Notes: generated by a model from the sequence alone, not told the origin. A DNA stretch of 64,000 bases from an uncultured Psychrobacter sp. (GCA_947501045.1 CANMUI010000003.1:124001-188000), one strand, 5' to 3'; positions 1 through 9,746 are shown, counted from the first letter of the stretch. Program-made: numbers and translations.

Positions 1-38
1 CTCATCCATTTTTACTTGCCTATCAGGAGATATATGTC

Positions 39-1355
39 ATGGAAGACAATCACTCAAATTTTGTATCTTCGCTGTCGATGTTTCGATTTTTCCTATATTC
101 ATTACTTGGTATTTTTATTTTTTTTGTGCCAATTAAGATCGGAGATGTCACTTCGATACCTTTAGACCATATGGCAACTTGGTTAAGTAGTAATTTTGAG
201 TCAGCCGTTACTATCGCTATTTTACTGCTTATTGTTGCTGGTAGTATCTATCCCTTTATCGATAAGTCTTGGAATAAAAGCAACTTTCATATCATCTTTA
301 CCTTATTGAAAATTGTTGGTGCATTCTTTGCCTTTTTAGTTTATTTTGAGCTAGGACCTGAATGGTTTTTAAATCCTCATATTGCACCTTACGTATTTGA
401 CTATCTAGTAACTCCAGTAGGCGTCATGGTGCCTTTAGGTGGCGCGTTTTTAGGCTTACTTACAGGCTATGGGCTACTAGAGTTTATGGGAATCATAGCC
501 AAACCCATTATGAGGCCTGTTTGGAATACACCAGGACGTGCTGCAGTGAATGCTCTAGCCTCTTTTGTCGCAAGCTTCGCTGTCGGCCTGCTTATTACCA
601 ATCGTGAATATCGTGAAAAGAAGTTCACTAAACGTCAAGCGGCTATTGTTGCTACAGGATTTTCTACCGTAACTGTAGCTTTTATGATTGTGGTTGCAAA
701 AACACTCGATTTAATGTCTAGTTGGAACCTATATTTTTGGACAACACTCTTCGTAACTTTTTTGGTCACAGCGATAACCGCTCGTATTTATCCTTTACGA
801 AATATGGCTGAGGAATATATTGACGGGACACCCATTCGCTCAGATGATGATAAAGATAAAGGATATAACTTACGTCATGCTTTTAATGAGGGCATGATAG
901 CGGCTGGCAAAGCTGACAATATCTTTAAAAATATCTGGATTAATACTAAAGACGGCATACTAATGACAATGAGTATTTTACCAACCATTTTATCTATTGG
1001 TATTGTCGCTCTTATGTTTGCAGAATATACTCTGTTGTTTGATTTCTTAGCGTATATTTTTTATCCTTTTACTTACCTATTACAGCTTCCTGATCCTATG
1101 CTAGCTGCAAAAGCAGCAGCTCTAGGTATTACTGAGATGTTCCTGCCACCATTATTGGTTGCTGATGCTGACATTATTACCAAATTTGTCATAGCAGTAG
1201 TTTGCGTTTCTTCTATTATTTTCTTTTCAGCTAGTGTACCGAGTATTTTATCGACAGATATTCCCATCAAGGTTCGTGATCTGGTTATTATCTGGTTTGA
1301 GAGAACCTTACTTAGTCTAATAATAGTGACACCTATAGCTTTTATGCTGTTCTGA
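39..1355 (+). CDS. YjiH-type nucleoside-recognition (Gate) domain membrane protein
   Basis: Polytopic inner-membrane protein of 438 residues with about ten hydrophobic segments; the longest loop (about residues 255-300) is charged. The glycine-rich stretch around residues 128-150 and the following proline/arginine-rich part (IAKPIMRPVW) look like the Gate/nucleoside-recognition fold of the YjiH family. Substrate unknown; members are annotated as putative transporters without firm function. The start at 39 has a purine-rich AGGAGA at 25-30, 8 bases upstream; an ATG at 34 is in another frame. A terminator at 1394-1428 follows. Family assignment is by eye, so moderately sure. Confidence 0.75.
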   Translation: MEDNHSNFVSSLSMFRFFLYSLLGIFIFFVPIKIGDVTSIPLDHMATWLSSNFESAVTIAILLLIVAGSIYPFIDKSWNKSNFHIIFTLLKIVGAFFAFLVYFELGPEWFLNPHIAPYVFDYLVTPVGVMVPLGGAFLGLLTGYGLLEFMGIIAKPIMRPVWNTPGRAAVNALASFVASFAVGLLITNREYREKKFTKRQAAIVATGFSTVTVAFMIVVAKTLDLMSSWNLYFWTTLFVTFLVTAITARIYPLRNMAEEYIDGTPIRSDDDKDKGYNLRHAFNEGMIAAGKADNIFKNIWINTKDGILMTMSILPTILSIGIVALMFAEYTLLFDFLAYIFYPFTYLLQLPDPMLAAKAAALGITEMFLPPLLVADADIITKFVIAVVCVSSIIFFSASVPSILSTDIPIKVRDLVIIWFERTLLSLIIVTPIAFMLF

Positions 1356-1393
1356 GCAAAGCTATTATAATCACAAAATTGAGCACAACCGAT

Positions 1394-1428
1394 AAAAAGA
1401 CATGACAACCTTTATCATGTCTTTTTTA
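1394..1428. terminator. Bidirectional rho-independent terminator between YjiH-type gene and apt
   Basis: Inverted repeat AAAAGACATGA (1395-1405) / TCATGTCTTTT (1415-1425) with T-run on the + side and A-run on the left, so it can end the + strand transporter and the converging minus-strand apt. Confidence 0.8.
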
Positions 1429-1443
1429 TTTTTAAAAATACTA

Positions 1444-2013
1444 TTAAGCCTTTAACACCGTATAAACCGGCACTGGAAACTCGTCATGCAAATCGACTAA
1501 ATCTAAAAGCACCAAGGCCCCTACCACATTATGATCAGCAGATTTACACAGCTCGTATGCGGTGCGTAGCGTACCGCCAGTCGCTAAGATATCATCGACC
1601 AGTAGCAAACGCTCAGGCGGCAAATTATTTTGCATCTCAAGGGTATCTTTACCGTACTCTAGCGCATAAGCTTTATTGGCAACTGGCGGCGGTAGTTTTC
1701 CTGGCTTACGCAGCAAGATCATACCTTTACCTAAGCGTCCTGACAGCAGACTTGCAAATACAAAGCCGCGCGCTTCCACCGCACCCAAGCAGTCAACACT
1801 ATCCATTAAGCCCTCAGGCAACGCCTCTAGCAGGGCATCAATAACCTCATTAATGTGACTGCGTAGTAATGGTGTAATATCATAAAAATCGATGCCAGGC
1901 TTGGGGAAGTTGGGAACAGTACGAATCACTTGCCAAAAAGGATGCTCAGTATTCATACTAGTAGACCGTTCTGATGCGGTGCTCACCGGTTGAGTAGTAG
2001 CGCTGATGCTCAT
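1444..2013 (-). CDS. apt: Adenine phosphoribosyltransferase
   Basis: Purine salvage enzyme that condenses adenine with PRPP to AMP in the cytoplasm. The PRPP-binding motif LLLVDDILATGGTL lies near residue 138-151, and the N-terminal domain shows the Apt signature FPKPGIDFYDITPLL. Length is 189 aa against about 170-180 for the family; the extra is an N-terminal tail of about 19 residues rich in Ser/Thr. The first ATG is preceded by AAGGG on the minus strand with normal spacing, supporting the long form, though Met20 would also give a typical protein. Monocistronic, with a divergent rubredoxin gene upstream. Confidence 0.95.
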   Translation of the reverse strand: MSISATTQPVSTASERSTSMNTEHPFWQVIRTVPNFPKPGIDFYDITPLLRSHINEVIDALLEALPEGLMDSVDCLGAVEARGFVFASLLSGRLGKGMILLRKPGKLPPPVANKAYALEYGKDTLEMQNNLPPERLLLVDDILATGGTLRTAYELCKSADHNVVGALVLLDLVDLHDEFPVPVYTVLKA

Positions 2014-2321
2014 GATAACCCTTAATTTAAACGACTTTAATAGTAAAAAGATAGTAATAAATATAGTAGTTGCAACAGAAAGTTTGCAGCAGATATGATA
2101 GCACAGCTGACTTTATAATAATGTTTTGGCAAGCGATAAGACACCATTTGGACAACATAAATCATCGTTATTAACTTGATAAGCGCACATTTATCTCAAT
2201 ATACAAGTGTAAACTTAACTACGTAAACAACGGTTATGTGTTAGACTACCTGCGTTTTTATAGCTCCGATATGAGCTATAAGGACGCGTTGTAAAATTGA
2301 TATTGATCGATAGGACTATCT
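2014..2321. other. Divergent intergenic region apt / rubA
   Basis: About 310 AT-rich bases with no plausible gene. It should hold the promoters of both apt (minus) and rubA (plus). The only clear structure is the inverted repeat at 2258-2281. Confidence 0.6.
2258..2281. promoter_or_regulatory. Perfect 9-bp inverted repeat upstream of rubA
   Basis: TTATAGCTC (2258-2266), six-base spacer, GAGCTATAA (2273-2281), 40 bases before the rubA start. It could be an operator or a short hairpin in the rubA leader; there is no T-run after it, so it is not a terminator. Confidence 0.4.
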
Positions 2322-2486
2322 ATGAAACGCTATGAATGTATTGTCTGTGGCTGGATTTATGATGAAGAGCTTGGCTGCCCTGAAGAAGGTATCGCTCCTG
2401 GTACCGCATGGGAAGATATCCCTGATGATTGGATGTGCCCTGAGTGCGGTGCTGGTAAGCTGGATTTTGAGATGATGGAGATTTAG
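2322..2486 (+). CDS. rubA: Rubredoxin
   Basis: Small one-iron electron carrier, 54 residues, the usual length. The two knuckles that bind the Fe are visible: CIVC (Cys6/Cys9) and CPEC (Cys39/Cys42), together with the conserved GWIYDEELG and PDDWMCPECG context. In Moraxellaceae rubredoxin passes electrons from a rubredoxin reductase to alkane hydroxylase or to oxidative-stress enzymes; no reductase or alkB is next to it here, so the partner is unknown. The start has AGGAC six bases upstream. The following hydrolase begins 28 bases later on the same strand and may be co-transcribed. Confidence 0.95.
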   Translation: MKRYECIVCGWIYDEELGCPEEGIAPGTAWEDIPDDWMCPECGAGKLDFEMMEI

Positions 2487-2514
2487 ACAAAAGAAACTCT
2501 AATTAGGATATCTC

Positions 2515-3609
2515 ATGACAAATTCGAATAACAATGATCACTCACAGCGTTTAAGTCGAACAGATCCAGTAGCTATCGAAGCATTAAATAAAGCCGATCG
2601 CGCAGCATCGTTAGAACTAGCTGACACTCAAACTCCTAACTATCCTACAGCTGACTGGGAAAAATTCGGTGAGCACGATTGGCGAGCGTCAGATCTAAGC
2701 GACCACCTTTATCAAGCCATGCTCGATATTGGCGACGGTATCAAGTTGTGTATTGAGGCAGGCGGTAACCCTAACCATCCCCCGCTTTTGATGGTGATGG
2801 GACTGGGCTCACAGATGATATTTTGGCCAGACGACTTTATTAAGCGCTTAATTGATGCTGGATTTTTTGTGATTCGCTTTGATAATCGTGATATTGGCTT
2901 ATCCTCCAAAGTACAAATAGAAGGCTTACCGCGCGTGAGTCAACTTAAAATGATGCTGCGCCTGCAAACAGGCTTATCCAATAAAAGCCAACAAGTAGCT
3001 TACAATTTAACGGATATGGCGGAAGATACCGCACGGCTGATAAAAGCTTTGCATCTTGGTAGTACCCATCTACTTGGCGCTTCAATGGGCGGGATGATTG
3101 CGCAAATAGTTGCCGCGCGTTATCCAAGCTTGGTGCAGCGTATGGTACTGATGTTTACGACGACCAATCGCGCCTTTTTAAAGCCGCCCAAGCCTAAGCA
3201 GTTATATACTCTAATCAATCGTCCAGAGAGTCATTCTGAGCGTGATATTGTACGCCACAGTGTCTGGTTTATGAAAACCGTTGGCACGCCAGGTCACGTT
3301 AATGTGCGTACCGTACGCGAGATTGCCAAACTACGCTACCAGCGTAATTTTCATCCTTTAGGTACCGTGCAGCAGCTCAATGCTATTTTAGCGTCAGGGT
3401 CTATCAGCCGCTTTAGTAAACAAGTTAAAGCGCCTACTATTGTCATTCATGGCAGCGCCGATGGTTTATTGCCAGCTTCACAAGGACGCGTAGTTGCCAA
3501 AACCATCCCCAATGCCAAATTTCATTTAATTGAAGGTATGGCACATGATATTCCGGCCTACTATCAGCCTTATCTAGTCGATTTGATTCGCAGCCATCTT
3601 TTAAATTAG
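2515..3609 (+). CDS. Alpha/beta-fold hydrolase
   Basis: Serine hydrolase of 364 residues. The nucleophile elbow GASMGG puts Ser190 as nucleophile; Asp in HGSADGLLP (about 314-322) and His in EGMAHDIP (about 342-349) complete the triad, and MGLGSQ near residue 95-100 forms the oxyanion region. An extra N-terminal part of about 60 residues precedes the core. The substrate cannot be read from sequence; esterase or lipase-like activity is the family expectation. The start has AGGA at good spacing. It lies 28 bases after rubA, in the same direction, and is followed by a terminator at 3628-3675. Confidence 0.85.
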   Translation: MTNSNNNDHSQRLSRTDPVAIEALNKADRAASLELADTQTPNYPTADWEKFGEHDWRASDLSDHLYQAMLDIGDGIKLCIEAGGNPNHPPLLMVMGLGSQMIFWPDDFIKRLIDAGFFVIRFDNRDIGLSSKVQIEGLPRVSQLKMMLRLQTGLSNKSQQVAYNLTDMAEDTARLIKALHLGSTHLLGASMGGMIAQIVAARYPSLVQRMVLMFTTTNRAFLKPPKPKQLYTLINRPESHSERDIVRHSVWFMKTVGTPGHVNVRTVREIAKLRYQRNFHPLGTVQQLNAILASGSISRFSKQVKAPTIVIHGSADGLLPASQGRVVAKTIPNAKFHLIEGMAHDIPAYYQPYLVDLIRSHLLN

Positions 3610-3627
3610 CTAAAAATATTCAGTCAA

Positions 3628-3675
3628 AAAAAGATAAAGCTTATAAGTCATCTATAGGCTTTATCTTCTTTTTAT
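3628..3675. terminator. Rho-independent terminator after the hydrolase
   Basis: AAGATAAAGC-TTATA pairs with TATA-GGCTTTATCTT around a short loop, followed by CTTTTTAT. The A-run on the left lets it serve the converging minus-strand WG-repeat gene only weakly. Confidence 0.7.
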
Positions 3676-3686
3676 ATCCAGCTACT

Positions 3687-4730
3687 CTAGTCACAGCTTA
3701 CGTTCGTACCTTCTTTATCAATACATAATTTACTACCGTCTTGAAGACTACCAACCCAAGCTTTGCCTTCTTTAAATACAAATGCGGTTGCATTGTTATC
3801 ACTATTATCCTTAGACAAACCGTTATCGTCAAAACGAAATGGAATTGTCAGCTCGCCGCCTAGATTTACAAAACCCCATTTGTCCTCTATACGTACAGCA
3901 GCTAAACCTTCAGAGAACGGTTTTACTTCATCAAATGAATAAGTAATCATAGTGACGTTGTTATCGTCAACAAAACCCCAACGGCCATCTTGTTGATCTG
4001 GCTGCAAAGTGGTAAATGGCAAGTTTGCTGGTTTTGCTGTATTAGCAGAGGTATTATTTGCAGCGCTTAGGGTGTCATTGTCGCTATTATCATTGGGGTC
4101 ACGAGCTGTTTTACCATCTCGATCGAGCCAGCCAATAGACTGATTTCTGCTTACGCGTGCCACGCCGCCTCGATAATCATCTATGTCTTTGATCACTGAT
4201 GAGAACGGCACGATCGTTTGGTTAGATGTCGTAATAACACCGTAGTCGCCATTCATCTGCACGATGATACGTCCCTCAGATGCTGGACGCGCCCAACCTT
4301 GATTGCCTTTAAGCATACCATAAATAGCTGGTACCACTTCGCGGCCCTCCATATTGACATAACCAACACGGCCATTACGCAATACTGGTAGTAGACCCTC
4401 TGACATTTTATTAGCGTCAACTTTTTGATAACGTGACAGGTCAATCACTCTTTTACCCTTGCTATCAATCAAAGCTACGGGTGCATCGCCAAAATCTTTT
4501 GTCGCCAAAAAATAGCCGCGATTAGAGGTACAAGCCACGTTTTTATAGTAGCTTTTGGGAATTTTACAGCTAGCAGCTTGAGCATTAGGCATCACAAGCA
4601 TAGGGCTTAGTAATGCTGCACACATTAGATAAAGGCGCGGCTTTTTTAATAATAATTGAGCCGACCATAATAGCGAATATCGTCGTTTTGAGAATTGTTC
4701 TGCCGATAATGATAAAGATCGTTGAGACAT
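3687..4730 (-). CDS. Exported WG-repeat protein
   Basis: The open frame extends to 4796, but I prefer the Met at 4730 (347 residues), with AGG upstream and a long n-region followed by a hydrophobic stretch ending in NAQA-A, a likely signal peptidase I site. The mature part holds several WG-type repeats (KGKRVIDLSRY, NGRVGYVNMEGREVVPAIY, NGDYGVI, QSIGWLDRDGK, DGRWGFVDD, EDKWGFVNLGGELTIPFRF), each a short beta unit, typical of WG-repeat proteins of the cell envelope. Their function is unknown; binding of a partner or ligand is a guess. Two Cys near each end of the mature chain could form disulfides. Confidence 0.75.
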   Translation of the reverse strand: MSQRSLSLSAEQFSKRRYSLLWSAQLLLKKPRLYLMCAALLSPMLVMPNAQAASCKIPKSYYKNVACTSNRGYFLATKDFGDAPVALIDSKGKRVIDLSRYQKVDANKMSEGLLPVLRNGRVGYVNMEGREVVPAIYGMLKGNQGWARPASEGRIIVQMNGDYGVITTSNQTIVPFSSVIKDIDDYRGGVARVSRNQSIGWLDRDGKTARDPNDNSDNDTLSAANNTSANTAKPANLPFTTLQPDQQDGRWGFVDDNNVTMITYSFDEVKPFSEGLAAVRIEDKWGFVNLGGELTIPFRFDDNGLSKDNSDNNATAFVFKEGKAWVGSLQDGSKLCIDKEGTNVSCD

Positions 4731-5008
4731 AGTCGAACCTAAGCTAAAAATATAAACACTTACAGATATAAAACCCATAAGCACAATGTTAAACATTTGT
4801 CATATATTACATTTTATGGATGCAGTAAGCAAACTTAATAGTATTGGGCTTTTAAATTAAAACGTTTACACTGATATGTTGTCGATGTTACGTTGTCAAT
4901 TTATTTGTGGCCTACATGAGCTTTGGTTCGATGATAAGTTTTATGACTGCCATAAACGCAACCTAGATTTTATTTTTTCACTGTACAATCGCCACATAAG
5001 GATAGGTT

Positions 5009-5941
5009 ATGGCTGAGGCTTCTTCACGTTCGGCATCCATCGGTATGACTATCGGCTGTATTATTTTTGGTTTAGGCAGCTTGATCGTCGCTCATGTCGA
5101 TATCGGTGGTTGGGCGATGTCGTTTTGGCGACTGGCGGTCTCAGGCATTATATTTGCACTACTAGCCAAACTAACCGGACAAAGATTTCCACGCTCAAAG
5201 CGTGCTATCGTTTTTGGCTTATTATCAGGTGTGTTCTTAGGTTTGGACTTGGCACTATGGCATGAGAGCATTTATGCCGTTGGGCCTGGTATCTCGACGC
5301 TACTCAATAGCTTACAAATTTTCTTTTTAGCGGCTATCGGGTTTTTATACTTTAATGAACGTCAATCTATTTTGCAATTGCTCAGCTTATGCTTGGCAAT
5401 GCTGGGTGTAGCGATGATCGGTAGTCCTGAATTTGCCCATAACTCTGAGGCTACTTGGGGCTTTGTGGCTGGCATCGTATCCGGCGCTATGCTAGCAGCG
5501 TCCATGACTTTTATCCGCAAAACTCATGATACTGAGCCCACGCCGATATTTGTGCTGATGCAGCTGGTTAGTATCGGCGGTGTACTGGCGATGATAGTAC
5601 CGATGTTCCTCTTTGATAGCGGTCATATTATGCCTACTACTTTATCGGAGCTTGGTTGGATTTTGGTTTACGGCGCTATCATGCAGTGTCTAGCTTGGGG
5701 ACTGATCGCCTACTCTATCCCGAAGCTATCACTTGCGCTAACTGGGCTGCTCCTACTAACCGAACCTATTGCCGCTTTACTCATCGATTATAGCTGGCTT
5801 GATAAACCTATCAATACTTTGCAGTGGAGCGGTGCGCTACTTACGATGTTTGCTATTTATTTGGGATCACTTAAACCTAAGCCGCGTGCGCTCAGACGTT
5901 ATCGGTTCTTTGCACGGTTTTATAAACGCAAATATAAGTAA
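5009..5941 (+). CDS. DMT-superfamily (EamA) transporter
   Basis: Inner-membrane protein of 310 residues with ten predicted helices arranged as two EamA repeats (about 10-140 and 150-290); the end is strongly basic (KPKPRALRRYRFFARFYKRKYK), fitting a cytoplasmic C-terminus. The family exports metabolites or amino acids; the substrate cannot be told. The start at 5009 has AAGGATAGG at the right distance. It stands alone between a divergent WG-repeat gene and a converging uracil permease. Confidence 0.85.
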   Translation: MAEASSRSASIGMTIGCIIFGLGSLIVAHVDIGGWAMSFWRLAVSGIIFALLAKLTGQRFPRSKRAIVFGLLSGVFLGLDLALWHESIYAVGPGISTLLNSLQIFFLAAIGFLYFNERQSILQLLSLCLAMLGVAMIGSPEFAHNSEATWGFVAGIVSGAMLAASMTFIRKTHDTEPTPIFVLMQLVSIGGVLAMIVPMFLFDSGHIMPTTLSELGWILVYGAIMQCLAWGLIAYSIPKLSLALTGLLLLTEPIAALLIDYSWLDKPINTLQWSGALLTMFAIYLGSLKPKPRALRRYRFFARFYKRKYK

Positions 5942-6027
5942 GACGGTTCTACCTCTCCATAAGGAATAATAAATGGAGACGACAGTTAGACAAAATACGA
6001 GACTATCGACTCTATTAATTTATTGTA

Positions 6028-7425
6028 TTAGTGTTTTTGACTATTAAACAACGCATTAAGCACAATAGCCGTTAAGGTTGCGGTACCGATACCACCCAAA
6101 TCAAAACCACCTAGATGCAGACTGAAATTACCGGTACCCATAATGACCGTAACAGCAGCGATGATTAAGTTGCTGTTTTTGGTGAAATCAACATGACTGT
6201 CGATCCAGATTTTTGCACCTGCAATAGCAATCAGGCCGAACACCACGATGGAGGCGCCGCCTAGTAATGCTGGAGGAATGGTTTGAATGATAGCGCCAAA
6301 TTTGGGTGACAATCCAAGCATAATAGCAACCAGACCTGCTATCACAAAAATAGTAGTGCTATAGACTTTAGTGACTGCCATCACTCCAATGTTTTCGGCG
6401 TAAGTGGTAACCCCAGTACCGCCAAACCCTGCTGAAAAAGTCGTTGCGAGACCGTCAGCGAAGAATGCTCGGCCCATATAAGGCGTCACTCGAGCTTTGG
6501 TCATACCCTCGACAGCCTTGAAATGCCCAAGATTTTCGGCAACCAGAATAAAAGCTATCGGTGCAATTAATACAATCGCACTCAGCTCAAAGCGTGGTGT
6601 ATGCAGGCTTGGCAGACCAAACCACGAAGCGGCTGACACACTGCTAAAATCAATAGGCGTACCAAAACCCAAAACGTTAGTTGTAATATAATAGATGATA
6701 TAAGACAGTACCAAACCGGCCAGTAGTAACAAGCGTCTAAGCATACCGCGAGTAAATACGGCGACGCTACTGATCAACAGAACTGTCAAGGTCGCCATCC
6801 AAGCATCAAACTGATTGGCAGATATGCCTTGGATAGTGACTGGCGCTAAATTAAGGCCAATGATCATCACAATAGCGCCCGTTACAACAGGAGGCATTAA
6901 ACGCTCAATCCAGCCAGTACCTGTCTTCATAACCAGCAAACCTACTAGCGCATAAATGATACCACAGGCCATAATGCCGCCCAAGGCAACATCTAGATTA
7001 CTATTAAAACCAACGCCTGCATAAGCCGTCACCGCAATGACAGGGCCGATAAAAGCAAAACTTGAACCTAAATAACTGGGCATCCTTCCGCCAGTAATCA
7101 CAAAAAACATGACCGTACAAATACCTGACATCAAGATAGCTAGATTGGGATCAAAACCCATCAGTAATGGGGCAAGCACCGTGGCGCCAAACATAGCAAA
7201 GGTATGCTGCACTCCGAGCAATAAGCTTTTAGTTGGCGGTAGATATTCATTGATACCAACAGGATCTCGATCAAGATTGCCTTGGTATGATCGCCACGTC
7301 GGGAACCAGCGTCCATTCTCAAAATCTGGATTATCGGTAAGACTCATAGCTGCTGCATTATTATCAAAAGATTTAGCTTGTAGAGTGTCTGAGCGTTGAG
7401 AATTATGCTCTTTAGGTGTGGTCAT
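6028..7425 (-). CDS. uraA: Uracil permease (NCS2 family)
   Basis: Proton-linked uracil transporter of the inner membrane, 465 residues with about 12-14 helices. Signature elements of the UraA branch are present: AENLGH (carrying the first conserved Glu) and TTYAENIGVMAVT (the second). A hydrophilic N-terminal tail of about 65 residues precedes the first helix, longer than in E. coli UraA (429 aa). The start ATG has AGGAAAAG upstream. No pyrimidine genes are adjacent, but apt for purine salvage lies 5 kb away. Xanthine or another nucleobase remains possible. Confidence 0.85.
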   Translation of the reverse strand: MTTPKEHNSQRSDTLQAKSFDNNAAAMSLTDNPDFENGRWFPTWRSYQGNLDRDPVGINEYLPPTKSLLLGVQHTFAMFGATVLAPLLMGFDPNLAILMSGICTVMFFVITGGRMPSYLGSSFAFIGPVIAVTAYAGVGFNSNLDVALGGIMACGIIYALVGLLVMKTGTGWIERLMPPVVTGAIVMIIGLNLAPVTIQGISANQFDAWMATLTVLLISSVAVFTRGMLRRLLLLAGLVLSYIIYYITTNVLGFGTPIDFSSVSAASWFGLPSLHTPRFELSAIVLIAPIAFILVAENLGHFKAVEGMTKARVTPYMGRAFFADGLATTFSAGFGGTGVTTYAENIGVMAVTKVYSTTIFVIAGLVAIMLGLSPKFGAIIQTIPPALLGGASIVVFGLIAIAGAKIWIDSHVDFTKNSNLIIAAVTVIMGTGNFSLHLGGFDLGGIGTATLTAIVLNALFNSQKH

Positions 7426-7759
7426 GCGCGCTTTTCCTATATGACTTTACGAAATAAAGTAGCTTGCGCTAAAAGTATTGAGTAATGATTGGTGATACTT
7501 GATTTAGGTTGCTCGCATTTCAATATATAATAGAAGGAACAATAGTAAATGTAGGCGCTATTAAATTACAGGATGTTACATAACTAACAGTGCCGTGCAT
7601 CATAACGGAATTTAGCGATAAAAAAAAGTGATTCTTGAGGTATTATTCGTTACTGTTAGAACCTCATGCCCTTCATTACTGTCTGTCTAGTCCTCATCTT
7701 CTATGTCTTTTATTTTGTAGTCCTACTATAAAATTTTCTAATTTTTTTGGTAATTTATC
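7426..7759. other. Divergent intergenic region uraA / sdaA
   Basis: About 330 AT-rich bases with no credible gene. It must carry the promoters of uraA (minus) and sdaA (plus). I see poly-A/T runs and a loose inverted repeat (TGAGGT / ACCTCA near 7635-7665), nothing decisive. Confidence 0.5.
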
Positions 7760-9193
7760 ATGATTAGTGTATTTGATTTATTTAAAATTGGCGTTGGCCC
7801 TTCAAGCTCACATACTGTAGGCCCAATGGTAGCCGCCAACTTATTTTTGGCGTCATTACAGCAGCAGTCTCAATTGACTGATGTCAAAGGTCTGGAGATT
7901 GAGCTTTACGGCTCGCTTGCTGCTACTGGTAAAGGTCATGCCACTGACACCGCCATACTGTTAGGTCTGCTAGGTCATACCCCCAGCACTATCGATACAC
8001 GCTTAACCGATCAATATCTGGCACCTATTTTTTCTGACCACCAGCTTAATATTGCCAATGAGCATAGCATTGGTTTTGATGCTGAGCGCGATATTCATTG
8101 GTATGGGGATACGGTACTACCCTATCATCCTAATGCCTTGACAATCCGTGCTCTATTGATAGATGATAGCTTTTATCAGCAAACCTATTATTCAGTGGGT
8201 GGCGGGTTTGTCATCAATGAAGAGGATGCTACCAATCCTGATGAAGACCATGCTACTCCTAATATCCACGGCATACCTTATCCCTTTAATACCGCAGCTG
8301 AACTGCTTGATCAATGTCAGCAGCATCATTTGAGCATCAGTGAGCTGATATTGGCCAACGAGCGTCATATTCGCGATGACGAAGAGATTTTCGCTTATTT
8401 AGATGCCATTTGGGAAGTAATGCAAAAATGCGTGGAGCAAGGCTGTCAAAACAGCGGTACGTTGCCTGGTGGTTTAGAAGTTAGACGCCGCGCCCAAGCT
8501 CTACACCTACAGCTCATCGCCGAAAAAGACCAACCTATTGCCCAATCAGATAAGCTGGCGGCGATGGACTGGGTCGATTTATATGCTCTTGCTGTCAATG
8601 AAGAAAACGCCAACGGCGGCAATGTAGTCACCGCGCCAACCAATGGCGCTGCAGGTATTATTCCAGCAGTCATGCATTACTACCGCGACTTTTTGGCCAA
8701 TTATAACCTTGATGGTGCACGCCGTTTTTTACTCAACGCTACGGCTATAGGTAGTTTAATTAAGCAAAATGCCTCAATCTCTGGCGCTGAGGTGGGCTGT
8801 CAAGGCGAGGTTGGATCGGCCTGCGCAATGGCCGCCTCTGCGCTAGCGGAGATCATGGGCGGTGATCCGGCGAAATGTCTTAATGCGGCCGAGATCGGTA
8901 TTGAGCACAATTTGGGTCTGACTTGTGATCCGGTTGGCGGCTTGGTGCAAGTACCTTGTATTGAGCGCAACGCTATGGGCGCGGTCAAAGCCATCAATGC
9001 GGCGCGTCTTGCTTGCCGCGGCAATGGGCAACATTTTGTCTCGTTAGATAAAGCCATTGAAACTATGAAACAGACCGGCGCTGACATGTCAGATAAATAT
9101 AAAGAAACGGCGCGTGGTGGTCTTGCTGTTTATGCAGACAACCGCATCCCTACCGCTACTCGCGGCGTCAGTGTGAATTATAGTCAATGCTAA
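7760..9193 (+). CDS. sdaA: L-serine ammonia-lyase (iron-sulfur type)
   Basis: Cytoplasmic [4Fe-4S] enzyme that deaminates L-serine to pyruvate and ammonia. At 477 residues it is a single-chain form: N-terminal beta domain (about 1-160, opening with SVFDLFKIGVGPSSSHTVGP) fused to the C-terminal alpha domain. Cysteines expected to hold the cluster are visible in GCQGEVGSACAM and in LTCDPVGGLVQVPCIERN. The start has only a weak ribosome site. A terminator at 9261-9294 ends the unit. No serine transporter is adjacent. Confidence 0.95.
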   Translation: MISVFDLFKIGVGPSSSHTVGPMVAANLFLASLQQQSQLTDVKGLEIELYGSLAATGKGHATDTAILLGLLGHTPSTIDTRLTDQYLAPIFSDHQLNIANEHSIGFDAERDIHWYGDTVLPYHPNALTIRALLIDDSFYQQTYYSVGGGFVINEEDATNPDEDHATPNIHGIPYPFNTAAELLDQCQQHHLSISELILANERHIRDDEEIFAYLDAIWEVMQKCVEQGCQNSGTLPGGLEVRRRAQALHLQLIAEKDQPIAQSDKLAAMDWVDLYALAVNEENANGGNVVTAPTNGAAGIIPAVMHYYRDFLANYNLDGARRFLLNATAIGSLIKQNASISGAEVGCQGEVGSACAMAASALAEIMGGDPAKCLNAAEIGIEHNLGLTCDPVGGLVQVPCIERNAMGAVKAINAARLACRGNGQHFVSLDKAIETMKQTGADMSDKYKETARGGLAVYADNRIPTATRGVSVNYSQC

Positions 9194-9260
9194 ATCAGTT
9201 GATAATCAGTTTATAACTTATCATTCATAGCGACAGTCAAAATAAATCAATTGACCAATA

Positions 9261-9294
9261 AAAAGAGCCTCTAACAGATTAGAGGCTCCTTTGT
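9261..9294. terminator. Bidirectional terminator sdaA / lipoprotein
   Basis: Stem GAGCCTCTA / TAGAGGCTC with six-base loop; an A-run to the left gives the T-tract for the minus-strand lipoprotein gene, and CCTTTGTG follows on the plus side. Confidence 0.8.
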
Positions 9295-9347
9295 GTTAAT
9301 ACTATTAGTTCATCATGAACACTGTCATAAAACAGCGATTAACTTTA

Positions 9348-9746
9348 TTATTCAGGTGTTTTTGAGATAACTTCGTTCAAAATCCAAACCGGTCTAACCA
9401 CGCCAGCTTCAGTATCAGCAACTGCTTCTTGACGTACATCTAGTACATAGCGGTAGTTTGGCTCATAAGTAAACCCTTGAATATCACCGTTTAGCGTATT
9501 GAAGTTTTTCTGATAGCTTTGACGATACTGTAAGCACTCAGTTTCAACCATCTCGCCCGCTGTGTTTACACGCTCACAAATAGCTTTACGGGGTGCAACT
9601 TCTACTTCAAAGCTTGAGATATTCACAACTTTAACATCAAGTTTTTGACCGTCAACAACCATGGTACGTTGGTCGTTTAGATCCATACTAGAACAACCTG
9701 CTAGTGCAAAAGTAGCTGCGAATGCGGCGATTGCTAATTTTTTCAT
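9348..9746 (-). CDS. DUF4377-like lipoprotein
   Basis: Small lipoprotein of 132 residues. The signal peptide ends in a lipobox LAGC with Cys18 as the lipidated residue, so it should be anchored in a membrane, probably the outer one as Ser-Ser follows the Cys. The mature part carries the pattern seen in DUF4377 proteins: a CLQYR segment with paired cysteines, IQGFTYEPNYRYVLDVRQE, then WILNEVISKTPE near the end. Function of that domain is unknown; some members sit with heat-shock (HslJ) lipoproteins. The gene is monocistronic, with the terminator at 9261-9294 downstream. Confidence 0.8.
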   Translation of the reverse strand: MKKLAIAAFAATFALAGCSSMDLNDQRTMVVDGQKLDVKVVNISSFEVEVAPRKAICERVNTAGEMVETECLQYRQSYQKNFNTLNGDIQGFTYEPNYRYVLDVRQEAVADTEAGVVRPVWILNEVISKTPE

